Of a stretch of DNA of 64,000 bases, positions 25,485 to 34,437 are shown piece by piece. The DNA lies in assembly GCF_008632455.1 (NCBI RefSeq), contig NZ_CP043929.1, positions 2,418,001 to 2,482,000 of the forward strand. Reading direction: 5' to 3'. A program made the position numbers and the translations under genes. Numbering within the stretch: the first letter of the stretch is position 1; each line of letters starts with the position of its first letter. The notes under the pieces are model-generated. The model did no database searches and was not told the origin of the DNA. It saw only the letters and a program-made list of their open reading frames with translations. This stretch comes from Methylomonas rhizoryzae (lineage in GTDB: Bacteria; Pseudomonadota; Gammaproteobacteria; Methylococcales; Methylomonadaceae).

Positions 25485-26452
25485 AAACGCCAATAAAGCA
25501 ATAAGCTGCCGACGGACACGCCGCCCAATATCGCAGGATAACCGTATTCCCACTGCAATTCCGGCATATGCTGGAAATTCATGCCGTAAAGACTGAACAC
25601 CATGGTCGGGATTGCCAGAATTGCGCCCCAACCGGCCAAACGTTTTACCACTTCGTTTTGGCGTACGGTTTCGAAGGTTAAATGCACTTGCATGGCGGCA
25701 ACCAACATTTCCAACATGCCGTCTATCGCCCGGTCTATCCGATTGATGTGGTCGCCGATGTCACGGAAATACAAGCGCACGTCTTTATGTACCGCCAGAT
25801 CATGGGTATGAACCAAGGCATTGCAAATATCGATCACCGGCATGATGACGCCTTGCATCCGTATCAATTCCCGCTTCAACGCATACAAACCTTCCAATGT
25901 TTGCCGGCTGGGTTTATGGGCGAAGATGGCGGATTCGAGCGCATCGAAACGGGCTTGCAGACCATCCAGCACCGGCGTGTAGTTATCGACGATAAAATCC
26001 ATGATTGCATACAAGGCGAAGCCGGGGCCTTTGGCCAGCTGATGCGGCGAGGCTTCGCAACGAGCTCTGACCTTGTTGTGACTGACGGAAGCACCGTGCC
26101 TTACCGTTACTAAAAATCTCTGGCCGACGAAAAAATGCGTTTCGCCGTATTCGATTTCCTGCTGCCCCAATACGGCGGTATGCAATACGATGAACAAGGA
26201 ATCGCCGTACTCCTCCAGTTTGGGGCGTTGATGGGCGGAATGCGCATCTTCCACGGCTAACTCGTGTAAGCCGAACACCCGTTGAATTTCACTCAAGATA
26301 CGCGGATTGGATTCCCGTAATCCCAACCAAACGAAGTGGTCCGCTTGCGAGAACACTTCTTCCAGATTGTCCATATCAACCGTGCCGGCATAGTTTCCGT
26401 ACCGATAGGCTGCGCCTTTTAATATCAAGTCGTTATCTAAGCTTTTCGCCAT
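25463..26452 (-). CDS. corA: CorA-family magnesium/cobalt channel
   Basis: 329 residues. CorA forms a pentameric inner-membrane Mg2+ channel with a large N-terminal cytoplasmic funnel. The diagnostic GMN motif is present (SLYGMNFQHMP) at the end of the first of two C-terminal membrane spans. A long helix precedes it. The protein ends in a basic stretch (LKRSGWL). Whether it carries Mg2+, Co2+ or Zn2+ cannot be told from sequence. It is monocistronic. Confidence 0.92.
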   Translation of the reverse strand: MAKSLDNDLILKGAAYRYGNYAGTVDMDNLEEVFSQADHFVWLGLRESNPRILSEIQRVFGLHELAVEDAHSAHQRPKLEEYGDSLFIVLHTAVLGQQEIEYGETHFFVGQRFLVTVRHGASVSHNKVRARCEASPHQLAKGPGFALYAIMDFIVDNYTPVLDGLQARFDALESAIFAHKPSRQTLEGLYALKRELIRMQGVIMPVIDICNALVHTHDLAVHKDVRLYFRDIGDHINRIDRAIDGMLEMLVAAMQVHLTFETVRQNEVVKRLAGWGAILAIPTMVFSLYGMNFQHMPELQWEYGYPAILGGVSVGSLLLYWRLKRSGWL

Positions 26453-26510
26453 CCCTTACTCCAAAATACCGCAAAATTCAAATTTAAGCCGCGTCCGGCA
26501 GTGCAATTGC

Positions 26511-28403
26511 TTAGTTTTTCTCGGCTACTTTAAACTCCGTGACTTCCACCGGCCGCCCCATACACAAGCGCATATAAACCCGTGCGGCCGCGATGCCGTT
26601 AACGACGAACGCTATTGTGATAGGCAGGGCAAACCAAGGATGTTGACCACTGGCATGCGATAGCAACAAGTCTTCGCCCAAAAACGCCGGAGTAATCGGA
26701 AAACCGACCAATCCTAAAAAGCTTAGAAACAACAACAACGAAAGGCCGGGTTTGATTTCCGCGAATGCCCGAAACCGAAACGAGGAATGGGAAAAATCGT
26801 CGCCCCTCAACATCCGCTCCATGACGATTAACCCCAGCAACCAACTGGGCACGATCCCGCTTAAAAACAGCGCAATATCCCCCAGCGCACTGGGTACCAT
26901 CAGCCACACGGCCAGCGCAGCCAGCATGCTGCTGATGGCAACATTATTCCATACCTTGAATGGATGATGCTTCTGACTGAAGGCGCTGGTGGAAACCAAT
27001 ACCATCAGCAGCGAAACCGGCATCGACAAATACGTACCGGCAACGGGGCTGGTTTCAAAAACCGCGATCATCAGCCAAACCAATAAGGCCGCGCCTATCA
27101 AACATCTAACCCGGATACTCAACCGGTTCATTGCCGAGCCGAGGTTTTTTAACGGTTCCCAGCAAATCTTTCTGATCAGGTGTTCCAACAGCCCTTCCTG
27201 CAAAGCGAATACGTACAGGCTATTTTGCAGCACTTCGGGCAGCACCTGCCGTAGCGAGCTGGGTAGATACTCCAAGCGTTGCGGGTCTTTGATGTAAAAA
27301 TCGCCATTCACCGCGCCTTCCACCCGTAACAAGTGCGCGACGATAGACGGCGAAACCAGCAATTGATAACAACGCAGGAAGGCATTACTCATAAAATGCA
27401 ATAGCACCAAATTCTCCAGACCGAACGACAATTCGACAAACATCAAGCCCACCTGTGCAATCGAAGCGTAAGCGACTTGCCCTTTGATATTCGATTGTGC
27501 CCGCTCTGACACGCCGGCTATCAGCACCGTCAGCATCCCTATCGCAAAAACCATTAAGCGGGTTAAATAGTGGTAGCTCCAAATCGGCATGGTTCTCAGC
27601 AATAAAAACACGCCCAAGTGAATAGACAGAGCACCGTAGAAAATGGCGCTGGATGGGGTCGGTCCTTCCATAGCGCGCGGCAACCAAAAGCAGAACGGAA
27701 ACTGTGCGGATTTTCCGGACGCAGCCAAGATAATCAGACAAGAAAGCAAGGATAGCGCCGCGTAACCGGCCGGATCGGCGACGGGATGATTGAACAAGCC
27801 GGCAATTTGGCTGAAATGCTGGCTTTCGTGGAACAGCAAATGACTCATCCAGGCGCCCATCAGCAAACCGACATCGCAAAACCGGTAAATGGTATAGGCG
27901 CGTAACGCATTGCGCACCGGTTGCCAACGGTGACGATAAAACGCAATCAACAAAAACGAGGAGATGCCGACCACTTCCCAGCCGGCGAATAACATGTCTA
28001 TGCTGCCGGACAACACGATGACGTTCAAGCCGAAGGCGAAACCGAAGATGGTTTGGAAAAACCGCCTATAGCCGGTATCTCTATGCATATAAACCCGGCA
28101 ATACTTGACGATGATGGAAAAGATTGCCCAGACGCAAAACAAATAAGCAGCACTGACTTTATCCAAATAAAACAGAATCGGAAACTGATAGTTGTCCTGC
28201 CGGTACAACACAAACCATTGGTATTCGAAACTGGTAAAACCCGAAGCGGCCCAGCACGCTATTAAGGCAAGCACGCTAACGCCTTTCAGGCGCGTGATCC
28301 ACACAGTGATCCTAGCGATCTTGTGTTCCCGTCCGTCGCTGAAAAACATGGCTATCAACCCCAACAAAGGCAGCAATATGCTGCTCAGCAATAACCCGCT
28401 CAT
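26511..28403 (-). CDS. dabB: DabB, membrane subunit of a dissolved inorganic carbon accumulator
   Basis: 630 residues, strongly hydrophobic, related to NuoL/MrpA proton-pumping antiporter subunits. In DAB complexes DabB couples cation flow to the DabA carbonic-anhydrase-like subunit so that CO2 is hydrated unidirectionally to bicarbonate in the cell. GKSAQFPFCFWLPRAMEGPT matches the conserved antiporter core, with Lys and Glu residues in membrane helices. ATG 28403 overlaps the dabA stop by 4 bp (ATGA); the longer in-frame extension into dabA is rejected. A DabB identity rather than a complex I subunit is based on the coupled dabA. Confidence 0.92.
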   Translation of the reverse strand: MSGLLLSSILLPLLGLIAMFFSDGREHKIARITVWITRLKGVSVLALIACWAASGFTSFEYQWFVLYRQDNYQFPILFYLDKVSAAYLFCVWAIFSIIVKYCRVYMHRDTGYRRFFQTIFGFAFGLNVIVLSGSIDMLFAGWEVVGISSFLLIAFYRHRWQPVRNALRAYTIYRFCDVGLLMGAWMSHLLFHESQHFSQIAGLFNHPVADPAGYAALSLLSCLIILAASGKSAQFPFCFWLPRAMEGPTPSSAIFYGALSIHLGVFLLLRTMPIWSYHYLTRLMVFAIGMLTVLIAGVSERAQSNIKGQVAYASIAQVGLMFVELSFGLENLVLLHFMSNAFLRCYQLLVSPSIVAHLLRVEGAVNGDFYIKDPQRLEYLPSSLRQVLPEVLQNSLYVFALQEGLLEHLIRKICWEPLKNLGSAMNRLSIRVRCLIGAALLVWLMIAVFETSPVAGTYLSMPVSLLMVLVSTSAFSQKHHPFKVWNNVAISSMLAALAVWLMVPSALGDIALFLSGIVPSWLLGLIVMERMLRGDDFSHSSFRFRAFAEIKPGLSLLLFLSFLGLVGFPITPAFLGEDLLLSHASGQHPWFALPITIAFVVNGIAAARVYMRLCMGRPVEVTEFKVAEKN

Positions 28404-30955
28404 CCGGCTCTCCCGGACAATTGATGTACCGGAATGGTACGCGATCGGCCGGCTATAATTTTCTCCGACTTTTTGCCGGCAGGTACCGACCAATCCACGG
28501 GTATGTCGATAGGTTGCCAAGCGCCGCTGCGGTAAAGCTTCAACTGATGGGAACCGGGTTCGCAGACCGTCAAACGCATCCATTCGTTGTCTACCCATTG
28601 GCGCAAATCGCCGATCTTGGCAAGCGCCAAATCGACAATACGGCTTTGCTGTTCCACCACCAACAACAAGCGCGCCGGTTCGTGAACTTCTATCATTTGC
28701 GACGGCAAGCCGGTACGCAAATCCCCCTCCACACCGTTAGCCACGCCCAAAAGGCCGATCACGTTATGCGGCAACTTGGTTCCGGCGCCGTAAACCGAGT
28801 TATCGATGCGCGAAAACAAATATTCCAGATTAATGCCGCCGCATACAGGGAAAACCGCCGATAAAATTCCCGCCAAAATTTCGCCGTTTGAGTCCGAATC
28901 CGGGTCATATGACTGTAAAAACGCCCGCCTATCCATAAATAGCTGCCTGGTCAGGCTGCGCCGCCCCACGACAGCGTATAAATTGTTGGAATGGTTTAAT
29001 TCAGGCCTAGGCTCGAAAATAGACGCCGAGCGTTCGAGTACGTGTCGATGGGCTTGCTCGTTATCCGGCGAGCGCGGACCTAATTCGAACCAGCGGCAAC
29101 GTTCGCGGGCATTACGCTGAAGCGCTTTGTGCATGCTGTGCTGAAAGTCGTGAAAACGTTTATGCGTAGCGCTATCCGACACCGGTTCGTCGAAATAAAC
29201 GATTTCGTCCCGGCTGGTATTGTGCATGGCGGCGATAAAATACGTGCTAGCCGGAATATCTATGCCCTGCTCGCGTAATAAGTCACGCACCTGCGGCTGG
29301 TTGGCCATCCAGGCGAATGCTCTGGCATTGGGCGCGCCGGGTTTGCCTGAGCAGGCGCCGCAGTCGTAGGCCGCAAAATGCGGGTTGTTGACGCTACTGG
29401 AACCGTGTGCGACGGCGACCACCCACTCGGCGAAATGCTTGGTCAAGCCAATATTACGCAGTTGGCCGCCCACTTTGTCAGCCATTTCCTCAAGAGAAAA
29501 TCCCAGTAAATAACCTTGTTCATTGGTTTCGTCGGATTCGCGCAACAAATGCAAGCGACCGTGCGCGCCAACCTCGCTAAGCTTCGGAATACCGGGCAAT
29601 TGGGTGGCCGGTTTAAATACGTTCCAGGCCATGCGCGCGGCATATGCCAAGCCCAAGGTTTGCGTGTAAAGCCAACCGCGCGCCAGCGAATGCGCGGAAA
29701 AATGCATATCGGCCATAGTTTGCTGCGCATCTTTTGAGTTCCGGCCGTGCAACCCGGACTCTTTAATCAAATGCCGCGGTTTGACCACTACCGGGCATTG
29801 TGCCACCGGATAAACATCGTCGAGGCCCTGATACAAAAAGTCTATGCCGAAAAATCCGGGGGCACCAAAGGTTTCCAGTTGCGGGTCGATTTCCTCCAAA
29901 TAGCGGCGCAGCGAACATTCCCTGTCGTCTATACAGAATATCGCTTGTACGCTCGGCGTCTTAACCGGAATTTCCGTCCCCTGTTGGCGTTGCATCGCGG
30001 CTAACAGCTCGAGGTGCAACGTCCATTCCATCGCCTCGTGCCAAACCCGCAATTTCAAAGGCACTTCAGGGGCTAAATATGTTTCGTTGAGCAAGGGTGT
30101 GCTTTGAAGTTCCACCAATCGACAAACCGGCATGATCCGGTGTTTCTTTTGAGATACAAACGCCAATTCGGCAATCAATTCAACTGCTAACAACTGTTTC
30201 AGCGAAATGCTCCGCACAGCCAGCAATACCTGAGGGTTGGTTTCTATGATCCGGACCATGCCGGACCAGCCGGGATGAGCGAGCAGTACCTCCAATAAAT
30301 ATTGGGTGTAAAGCGATTCGTCTCCTACCATGGTCTCCAGGCACATCCTTATTGCTTGCTCCGGGTTACCCGACAACAATTCACGCGCGCCGGAGCGATG
30401 AAACGGCACCAACGGGATTAAACTATTCAGCGCTAACCGGGCGACACATTCCCAAAAGCTCTCGTCTTCTTTAGGCAGTACCCAACGGCTAATCCCTTGA
30501 TCCAAAAAATTGGCCAACAAACGAAACACAATGGGGTGGACCAAGGCGTTCAAATCCAGCTCCAGCCGGTTGGTCCAAGCGTTGCGCAAACCGTTGTTAG
30601 CCAGCGAAATCGGCGGATAATGGCTGGTTTTATCTTCAACAAACAGTGTTTGCTTGAACGCCGCAGCCGTGTTTTCGGATATGCCGGCCTGTGCAATCGC
30701 CCAATCCAACGACGCAGGATGGATGCGGCCTTGCCGGTAGCGCTGTTGATAATCCTGCAAGGGCAGATAGCTAAAGGCTCCGAAAACCTTGGCCGCGACC
30801 GCAACGCCGTTATGGAACGGCAAATGTTGCACGGCATGCAAGGTGTTGTGGTGAATGAAATCTTTGATCGGTCCTTGGGTAGGCAGCCAATGAGCGATGT
30901 GCTCTATAGCGGCATCCAAATCGAAAGTGCCGCCTTGCGAATGATGTGGGGTCAT
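28400..30955 (-). CDS. dabA: DabA, zinc carbonic-anhydrase-like subunit (DUF2309)
   Basis: 851 residues, the size of UPF0753/DUF2309 proteins. The zinc and catalytic ligands known from DabA are all present with the right spacing: Cys341 and Asp343 (FCIDDRE), His517 (AHGSSS) and Cys532 (DCGACSG). It should bind DabB at the inner membrane and hydrate CO2 in an energy-coupled way. Next to it, divergently, are a SulP transporter and an NtrC-type two-component system, which supports a carbon-supply function. A sigma-54-like promoter candidate lies upstream at 31016-31031. Confidence 0.95.
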   Translation of the reverse strand: MTPHHSQGGTFDLDAAIEHIAHWLPTQGPIKDFIHHNTLHAVQHLPFHNGVAVAAKVFGAFSYLPLQDYQQRYRQGRIHPASLDWAIAQAGISENTAAAFKQTLFVEDKTSHYPPISLANNGLRNAWTNRLELDLNALVHPIVFRLLANFLDQGISRWVLPKEDESFWECVARLALNSLIPLVPFHRSGARELLSGNPEQAIRMCLETMVGDESLYTQYLLEVLLAHPGWSGMVRIIETNPQVLLAVRSISLKQLLAVELIAELAFVSQKKHRIMPVCRLVELQSTPLLNETYLAPEVPLKLRVWHEAMEWTLHLELLAAMQRQQGTEIPVKTPSVQAIFCIDDRECSLRRYLEEIDPQLETFGAPGFFGIDFLYQGLDDVYPVAQCPVVVKPRHLIKESGLHGRNSKDAQQTMADMHFSAHSLARGWLYTQTLGLAYAARMAWNVFKPATQLPGIPKLSEVGAHGRLHLLRESDETNEQGYLLGFSLEEMADKVGGQLRNIGLTKHFAEWVVAVAHGSSSVNNPHFAAYDCGACSGKPGAPNARAFAWMANQPQVRDLLREQGIDIPASTYFIAAMHNTSRDEIVYFDEPVSDSATHKRFHDFQHSMHKALQRNARERCRWFELGPRSPDNEQAHRHVLERSASIFEPRPELNHSNNLYAVVGRRSLTRQLFMDRRAFLQSYDPDSDSNGEILAGILSAVFPVCGGINLEYLFSRIDNSVYGAGTKLPHNVIGLLGVANGVEGDLRTGLPSQMIEVHEPARLLLVVEQQSRIVDLALAKIGDLRQWVDNEWMRLTVCEPGSHQLKLYRSGAWQPIDIPVDWSVPAGKKSEKIIAGRSRTIPVHQLSGRAG

Positions 30956-31015
30956 ACAGTCAATTAAACTCCTGAATCAATGCAGCACAAGAGTCTGCTA
31001 AAACGATACTGTTAC

Positions 31016-31031
31016 AGCACTGCCTATGCCA
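31016..31031 (-). promoter_or_regulatory. Candidate sigma-54 promoter for dabAB
   Basis: Read on the minus strand, TGGCATAGGCAGTGCT has the -24 GG and -12 GC exactly 12 bp apart and matches TGGCAC-N5-TTGCW at most positions. It would give a 5' leader of about 50 nt before the dabA ATG at 30955. The call rests on the match and on the NtrC-type regulator encoded nearby. Confidence 0.45.
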
Positions 31032-31151
31032 ACACGTAAACTCGTGCTGCCACGCCGGATGGCATGAAATTTCACCCGGAGGCATGAAAGCCCCAGCCTT
31101 GCATTCGGCTCAAATAAACCGGGCCCATTGGTTGAATTACCCCGCCGGTGC

Positions 31152-31170
31152 CTGGAATACTCGATTCCAG
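31152..31170. promoter_or_regulatory. Palindrome between divergent dabA and SulP genes
   Basis: CTGGAAT (31152-31158) and ATTCCAG (31164-31170) are perfect 7-bp arms with a 5-bp spacer. It lies about 60 bp upstream of the plus-strand and about 120 bp upstream of the minus-strand sigma-54-like promoters, the kind of position where an NtrC-type activator binds. A 12-nt direct repeat, AATAAACCGGGC, flanks it at 31113-31124 and 31196-31207. Confidence 0.5.
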
Positions 31171-31228
31171 CCACCACAACGAGCAGTTCGTTGCCAATAA
31201 ACCGGGCGACGGCGACCTTCCAATGAAC

Positions 31229-31244
31229 TGGCATGGAAATGGCT
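31229..31244 (+). promoter_or_regulatory. Candidate sigma-54 promoter for the SulP operon
   Basis: TGGCATGGAAATGGCT has -24 GG and -12 GC with correct 12-bp spacing and two deviations from the consensus. The predicted start would lie about 20-25 nt before ATG 31278. Confidence 0.45.
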
Positions 31245-31277
31245 GTTTTGGAGTTTTCAATCCCATCGAGATTCATC

Positions 31278-32924
31278 ATGCAACCATCTTCTTCGGCTAC
31301 TACCCCCAAGACCGGACTACCCGGATTGGTGGAAAACTGGCGTAGCGATTTGCTGTCGGGCTTTTTGGTTTTCTTGATCGCGTTGCCGCTTTGCCTGGGA
31401 ATTGCCATGGCTTCAGGTTTTCCGCCAATGGCCGGCATCATCAGCGCGGTAATCGGCGGCTTGATCGTGTCCCGCATCAGCGGTTCGTACGTAACCATCA
31501 ATGGCCCGGCTGCGGGTTTGATCGTGGTAATCTTGGACGCCGTGCAGTCGTTAGGCCACGGCGACGCGATGACGGGCTACCGCTACACCCTAGCGGCTAT
31601 CGTAGTGGCCAGCGTGTTGCAAATCTTGTTGGGCTTATTCAAAGCCGGTAAATTGAGCGCCTTTTTCCCAACCTCCGTGGTTCACGGCATGTTGGCCGCT
31701 ATCGGCATCATCATCATGGCCAAGCAAATCCACGTGTTGCTGGGCGTCAAACCGCAAGCGAAATCCCTGCTGGGGACCATAGCCGAAATTCCGCATTCCT
31801 TGGTCGAGATGAACCCCGAAGTATCTTCAATCGGCTTAATCGGCCTGGGTTTGTTGATCGTTTGGTCTTTGCTGAAAAACAAACGTTTGAAAATGATTCC
31901 GGCGCCGATATTGGTCGTGATTATCGGTTTGGCGCTGGGGCAATTTTTCGATTTGGATCACGAGCACAAATATTTGTTTTTACCGGACACCGAATTTCTG
32001 CCGCATCACGAATACAGCATAGGTCCCGCCTTTTTGGTTTCGGTACCCGAGCATTTTATGGCCGGCTTTTACTTTCCCGATTTTTCCGCGATGGCGACTC
32101 CGGAGTTTGCGATAGCCGTGATCACTATCTGGCTGGTCGGTAGTCTGGAAAGTTTGCTGAGCGCCGCGGCCGTCGACAAACTGGATCCTTACAAACGCAA
32201 TTCCAACTTGAACCGCGACTTGACTGCGGTCGGTACCGGTAACTTGCTGGCCGGTTTACTCGGCGGTCTGCCTATGATCGCCGAAATCGTCCGTAGCTCG
32301 GCCAACATCAACAACGGTGCCAAAACCGCTTGGGCCAATTTTTTTCACGGTTTGTTTTTGCTGATCTTCGTCGCCTTGTTTCCACGCTTGATTCACGAAA
32401 TTCCACTATCCTCCCTGGCTGCCTTACTGGTCTTCACCGGTTTCCGTTTGGCTTCGCCGAAAGAATTCGCCAAAACCTTGCAAGTCGGGATCGATCATTT
32501 TACGGTATTCGTGGTAACCATCATCGGCGTACTGGCCACCGACCTGCTGATCGGCGTCGGCGTCGGCATCGTCGCCGAATTGCTCATTCACTTGCTGCGC
32601 GGTTTGAAATGGCACAACGTGTTTTCGCTGGCATACCACGTCAAGCAAACCGATCGGGATACCTACCACATTACGGTGAGCGGTGCGGCGGTATTTTCCA
32701 ATTTCATCAGTTTAAAGAGCTTATTGGCCGATTTTCCCAAACGGCAAAAAGTGTATTTCGATTTGAGCGATACCGATTTAATCGATCATACCGTCATGGA
32801 ATTCATCCACCACTTCAGCGAAGACTACAAACACGCCGGCGGTTATTGCGAAATCGTCGGCCTGCACAACCACGAGCGGTTCTCCGACCATCATTTGGCG
32901 GCACGGCGTAAATCCAACAGCTGA
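31278..32924 (+). CDS. SulP-family anion transporter, probable bicarbonate transporter
   Basis: 548 residues. SulP proteins carry sulfate, bicarbonate or other anions across the inner membrane. About 10-14 membrane spans are visible, with the family motifs ALPLCLGIAMASGFPP and ITINGPAAG-like VTINGPAAGL near the N-terminus. A short C-terminal STAS domain spans about 440-535 (YFDLSDTDLIDHTVMEF). ATG 31278 is chosen because the protein then begins shortly before the first transport helix. The location opposite dabAB suggests a BicA-like role in bicarbonate uptake; sulfate transport cannot be excluded from sequence alone. A two-component system follows directly. Confidence 0.88.
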   Translation: MQPSSSATTPKTGLPGLVENWRSDLLSGFLVFLIALPLCLGIAMASGFPPMAGIISAVIGGLIVSRISGSYVTINGPAAGLIVVILDAVQSLGHGDAMTGYRYTLAAIVVASVLQILLGLFKAGKLSAFFPTSVVHGMLAAIGIIIMAKQIHVLLGVKPQAKSLLGTIAEIPHSLVEMNPEVSSIGLIGLGLLIVWSLLKNKRLKMIPAPILVVIIGLALGQFFDLDHEHKYLFLPDTEFLPHHEYSIGPAFLVSVPEHFMAGFYFPDFSAMATPEFAIAVITIWLVGSLESLLSAAAVDKLDPYKRNSNLNRDLTAVGTGNLLAGLLGGLPMIAEIVRSSANINNGAKTAWANFFHGLFLLIFVALFPRLIHEIPLSSLAALLVFTGFRLASPKEFAKTLQVGIDHFTVFVVTIIGVLATDLLIGVGVGIVAELLIHLLRGLKWHNVFSLAYHVKQTDRDTYHITVSGAAVFSNFISLKSLLADFPKRQKVYFDLSDTDLIDHTVMEFIHHFSEDYKHAGGYCEIVGLHNHERFSDHHLAARRKSNS

Positions 32925-33003
32925 TTTTATGCCATTATCTTATGCCGGACGCGAGAGGCTCAGCCCGCGTCCGCCGCATCCCGACTTCAAGGCGAATCCG
33001 ACC

Positions 33004-34431
33004 ATGTTGCAATTACTGCTCAGACCGATCATCTTCGTTACTCTGATCATGGGGATATTGGTATTGGGCGAGCTGTTAGCCATAGGCAGACTGACTTGGT
33101 TAAATCACCAGCGCATCAACAAAATAGAGACCGACATCGGCAAAGGCCATAGACTACAACAAACCATTTTCGAGCTATTGCAGCTGCAGGCCAAACTGGC
33201 GATGCACCAGAGCAGCAATCACGGTACGGCGGAGGAAATCGCCGATGTAGAAGCGCACCTGGTGGACTTGTTACGCAATTTCAACGGCGCCCATTTCAGC
33301 GTGCCGGTCGATTTACACGACTTGCAAGACAAATTCGCCAAAGCGTTCAAAGGCGATTCCGACGCCCTGATAGACACGGTCAACCTGATACAAAAAGCCT
33401 TGGATCAACAAACCGAAGAAGAGGAAAAGCTGCTGATCAGCATTGAAGACAATAGCCAATTGGAGTTGGAGTTGGCGGTGGCGCTGCCGCTGCTATTGTT
33501 CTGGGTCGGACATTATTTCTTCCGCACCAACGTCCTGGAGCCCTTACACGCGCTACGGCATTTGCTGTCCGGTTTGGCGGAAGGCGTTAAAAAACCGATA
33601 GCGCTGAAAACGTCCGATCCGGTCATTCGCGATTTGTTCGAACGTTACAACCTGCTGGTCGCCCATCTTATCGAACTGGAACAAGCTCATCTGACCTATA
33701 CCAATCGTTTGGAAACCCAAGTGCGTAAAACCAGCCACGAATTACTGGAACAGAGCCAGCGCCTGGCCAAGGCCGAACGTTTGGCGGCCCTGACCGAAAT
33801 GGCGGCCAGTACCGCGCACGAATTGCGCAATCCTTTAGCCATCATTCAGCTGGCTTTGGAAAACATGCAGAGCGAAACCGCCGATCCCGACATGCGCGAG
33901 CGCATCGGCCTGCTGCATCAGGAAGTCAACCGTCTGACCAAACATTTGAACGACTTGCTCAGCAACGCCCGTAAAAGCAGCGAAGCGGCCCAGCCTTTAA
34001 ACATCCGGCAGATCGTTAAAGAAATAACCAGCTTATTGAGTTACCAGGTGCCGGACACTATTATTTTCGACATTCAATGCCGATTCGACAGCGTGGCGAC
34101 CCTGCCGGAAACCGAATTCAGACAAGTGTTGCTGAATTTGCTGCAAAACGCCGTACAAGCTATAGGCGAGCGTGCCGGTACGATTACGGTGGAAATTTCT
34201 CAGGCCGGCCGGCAATTTTCCTTGGCTGTCACCGATACCGGCGGCGGCTTCACAAGCGATATATTGCAACAAGGCATACGCCCGTTCGTAAGTCTTAAAG
34301 AAAAAGGCAGCGGTTTGGGCTTAGTGATGGTGCAACGCTTCGTTCGCGAAAACCACGGGACGCTGAAATTGGAAAACACGCCCGCAGGTCACGCCCGCAT
34401 TGCCTTGACTCTACCTTTGGTGCCGGCTTAA
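33004..34431 (+). CDS. Membrane sensor histidine kinase (NtrB-like class)
   Basis: 475 residues. A membrane span (about 5-27), a mostly helical periplasmic region (about 28-150), a second span (about 157-177), a HAMP-like linker, HisKA with His272 in STAHELRNPL, and a HATPase domain (DTGGGF, GSGLGLVMV). ATG 33004 has AAGGCG upstream and places the first span at the very N-terminus. An alternative ATG at 32929, 5 bp after the SulP stop, has no Shine-Dalgarno. The kinase is probably the partner of the sigma-54 response regulator encoded immediately downstream. The stimulus is unknown; inorganic carbon status is a reasonable guess from its neighbours. Confidence 0.88.
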   Translation: MLQLLLRPIIFVTLIMGILVLGELLAIGRLTWLNHQRINKIETDIGKGHRLQQTIFELLQLQAKLAMHQSSNHGTAEEIADVEAHLVDLLRNFNGAHFSVPVDLHDLQDKFAKAFKGDSDALIDTVNLIQKALDQQTEEEEKLLISIEDNSQLELELAVALPLLLFWVGHYFFRTNVLEPLHALRHLLSGLAEGVKKPIALKTSDPVIRDLFERYNLLVAHLIELEQAHLTYTNRLETQVRKTSHELLEQSQRLAKAERLAALTEMAASTAHELRNPLAIIQLALENMQSETADPDMRERIGLLHQEVNRLTKHLNDLLSNARKSSEAAQPLNIRQIVKEITSLLSYQVPDTIIFDIQCRFDSVATLPETEFRQVLLNLLQNAVQAIGERAGTITVEISQAGRQFSLAVTDTGGGFTSDILQQGIRPFVSLKEKGSGLGLVMVQRFVRENHGTLKLENTPAGHARIALTLPLVPA

Positions 34432-34437
34432 TTGCTT

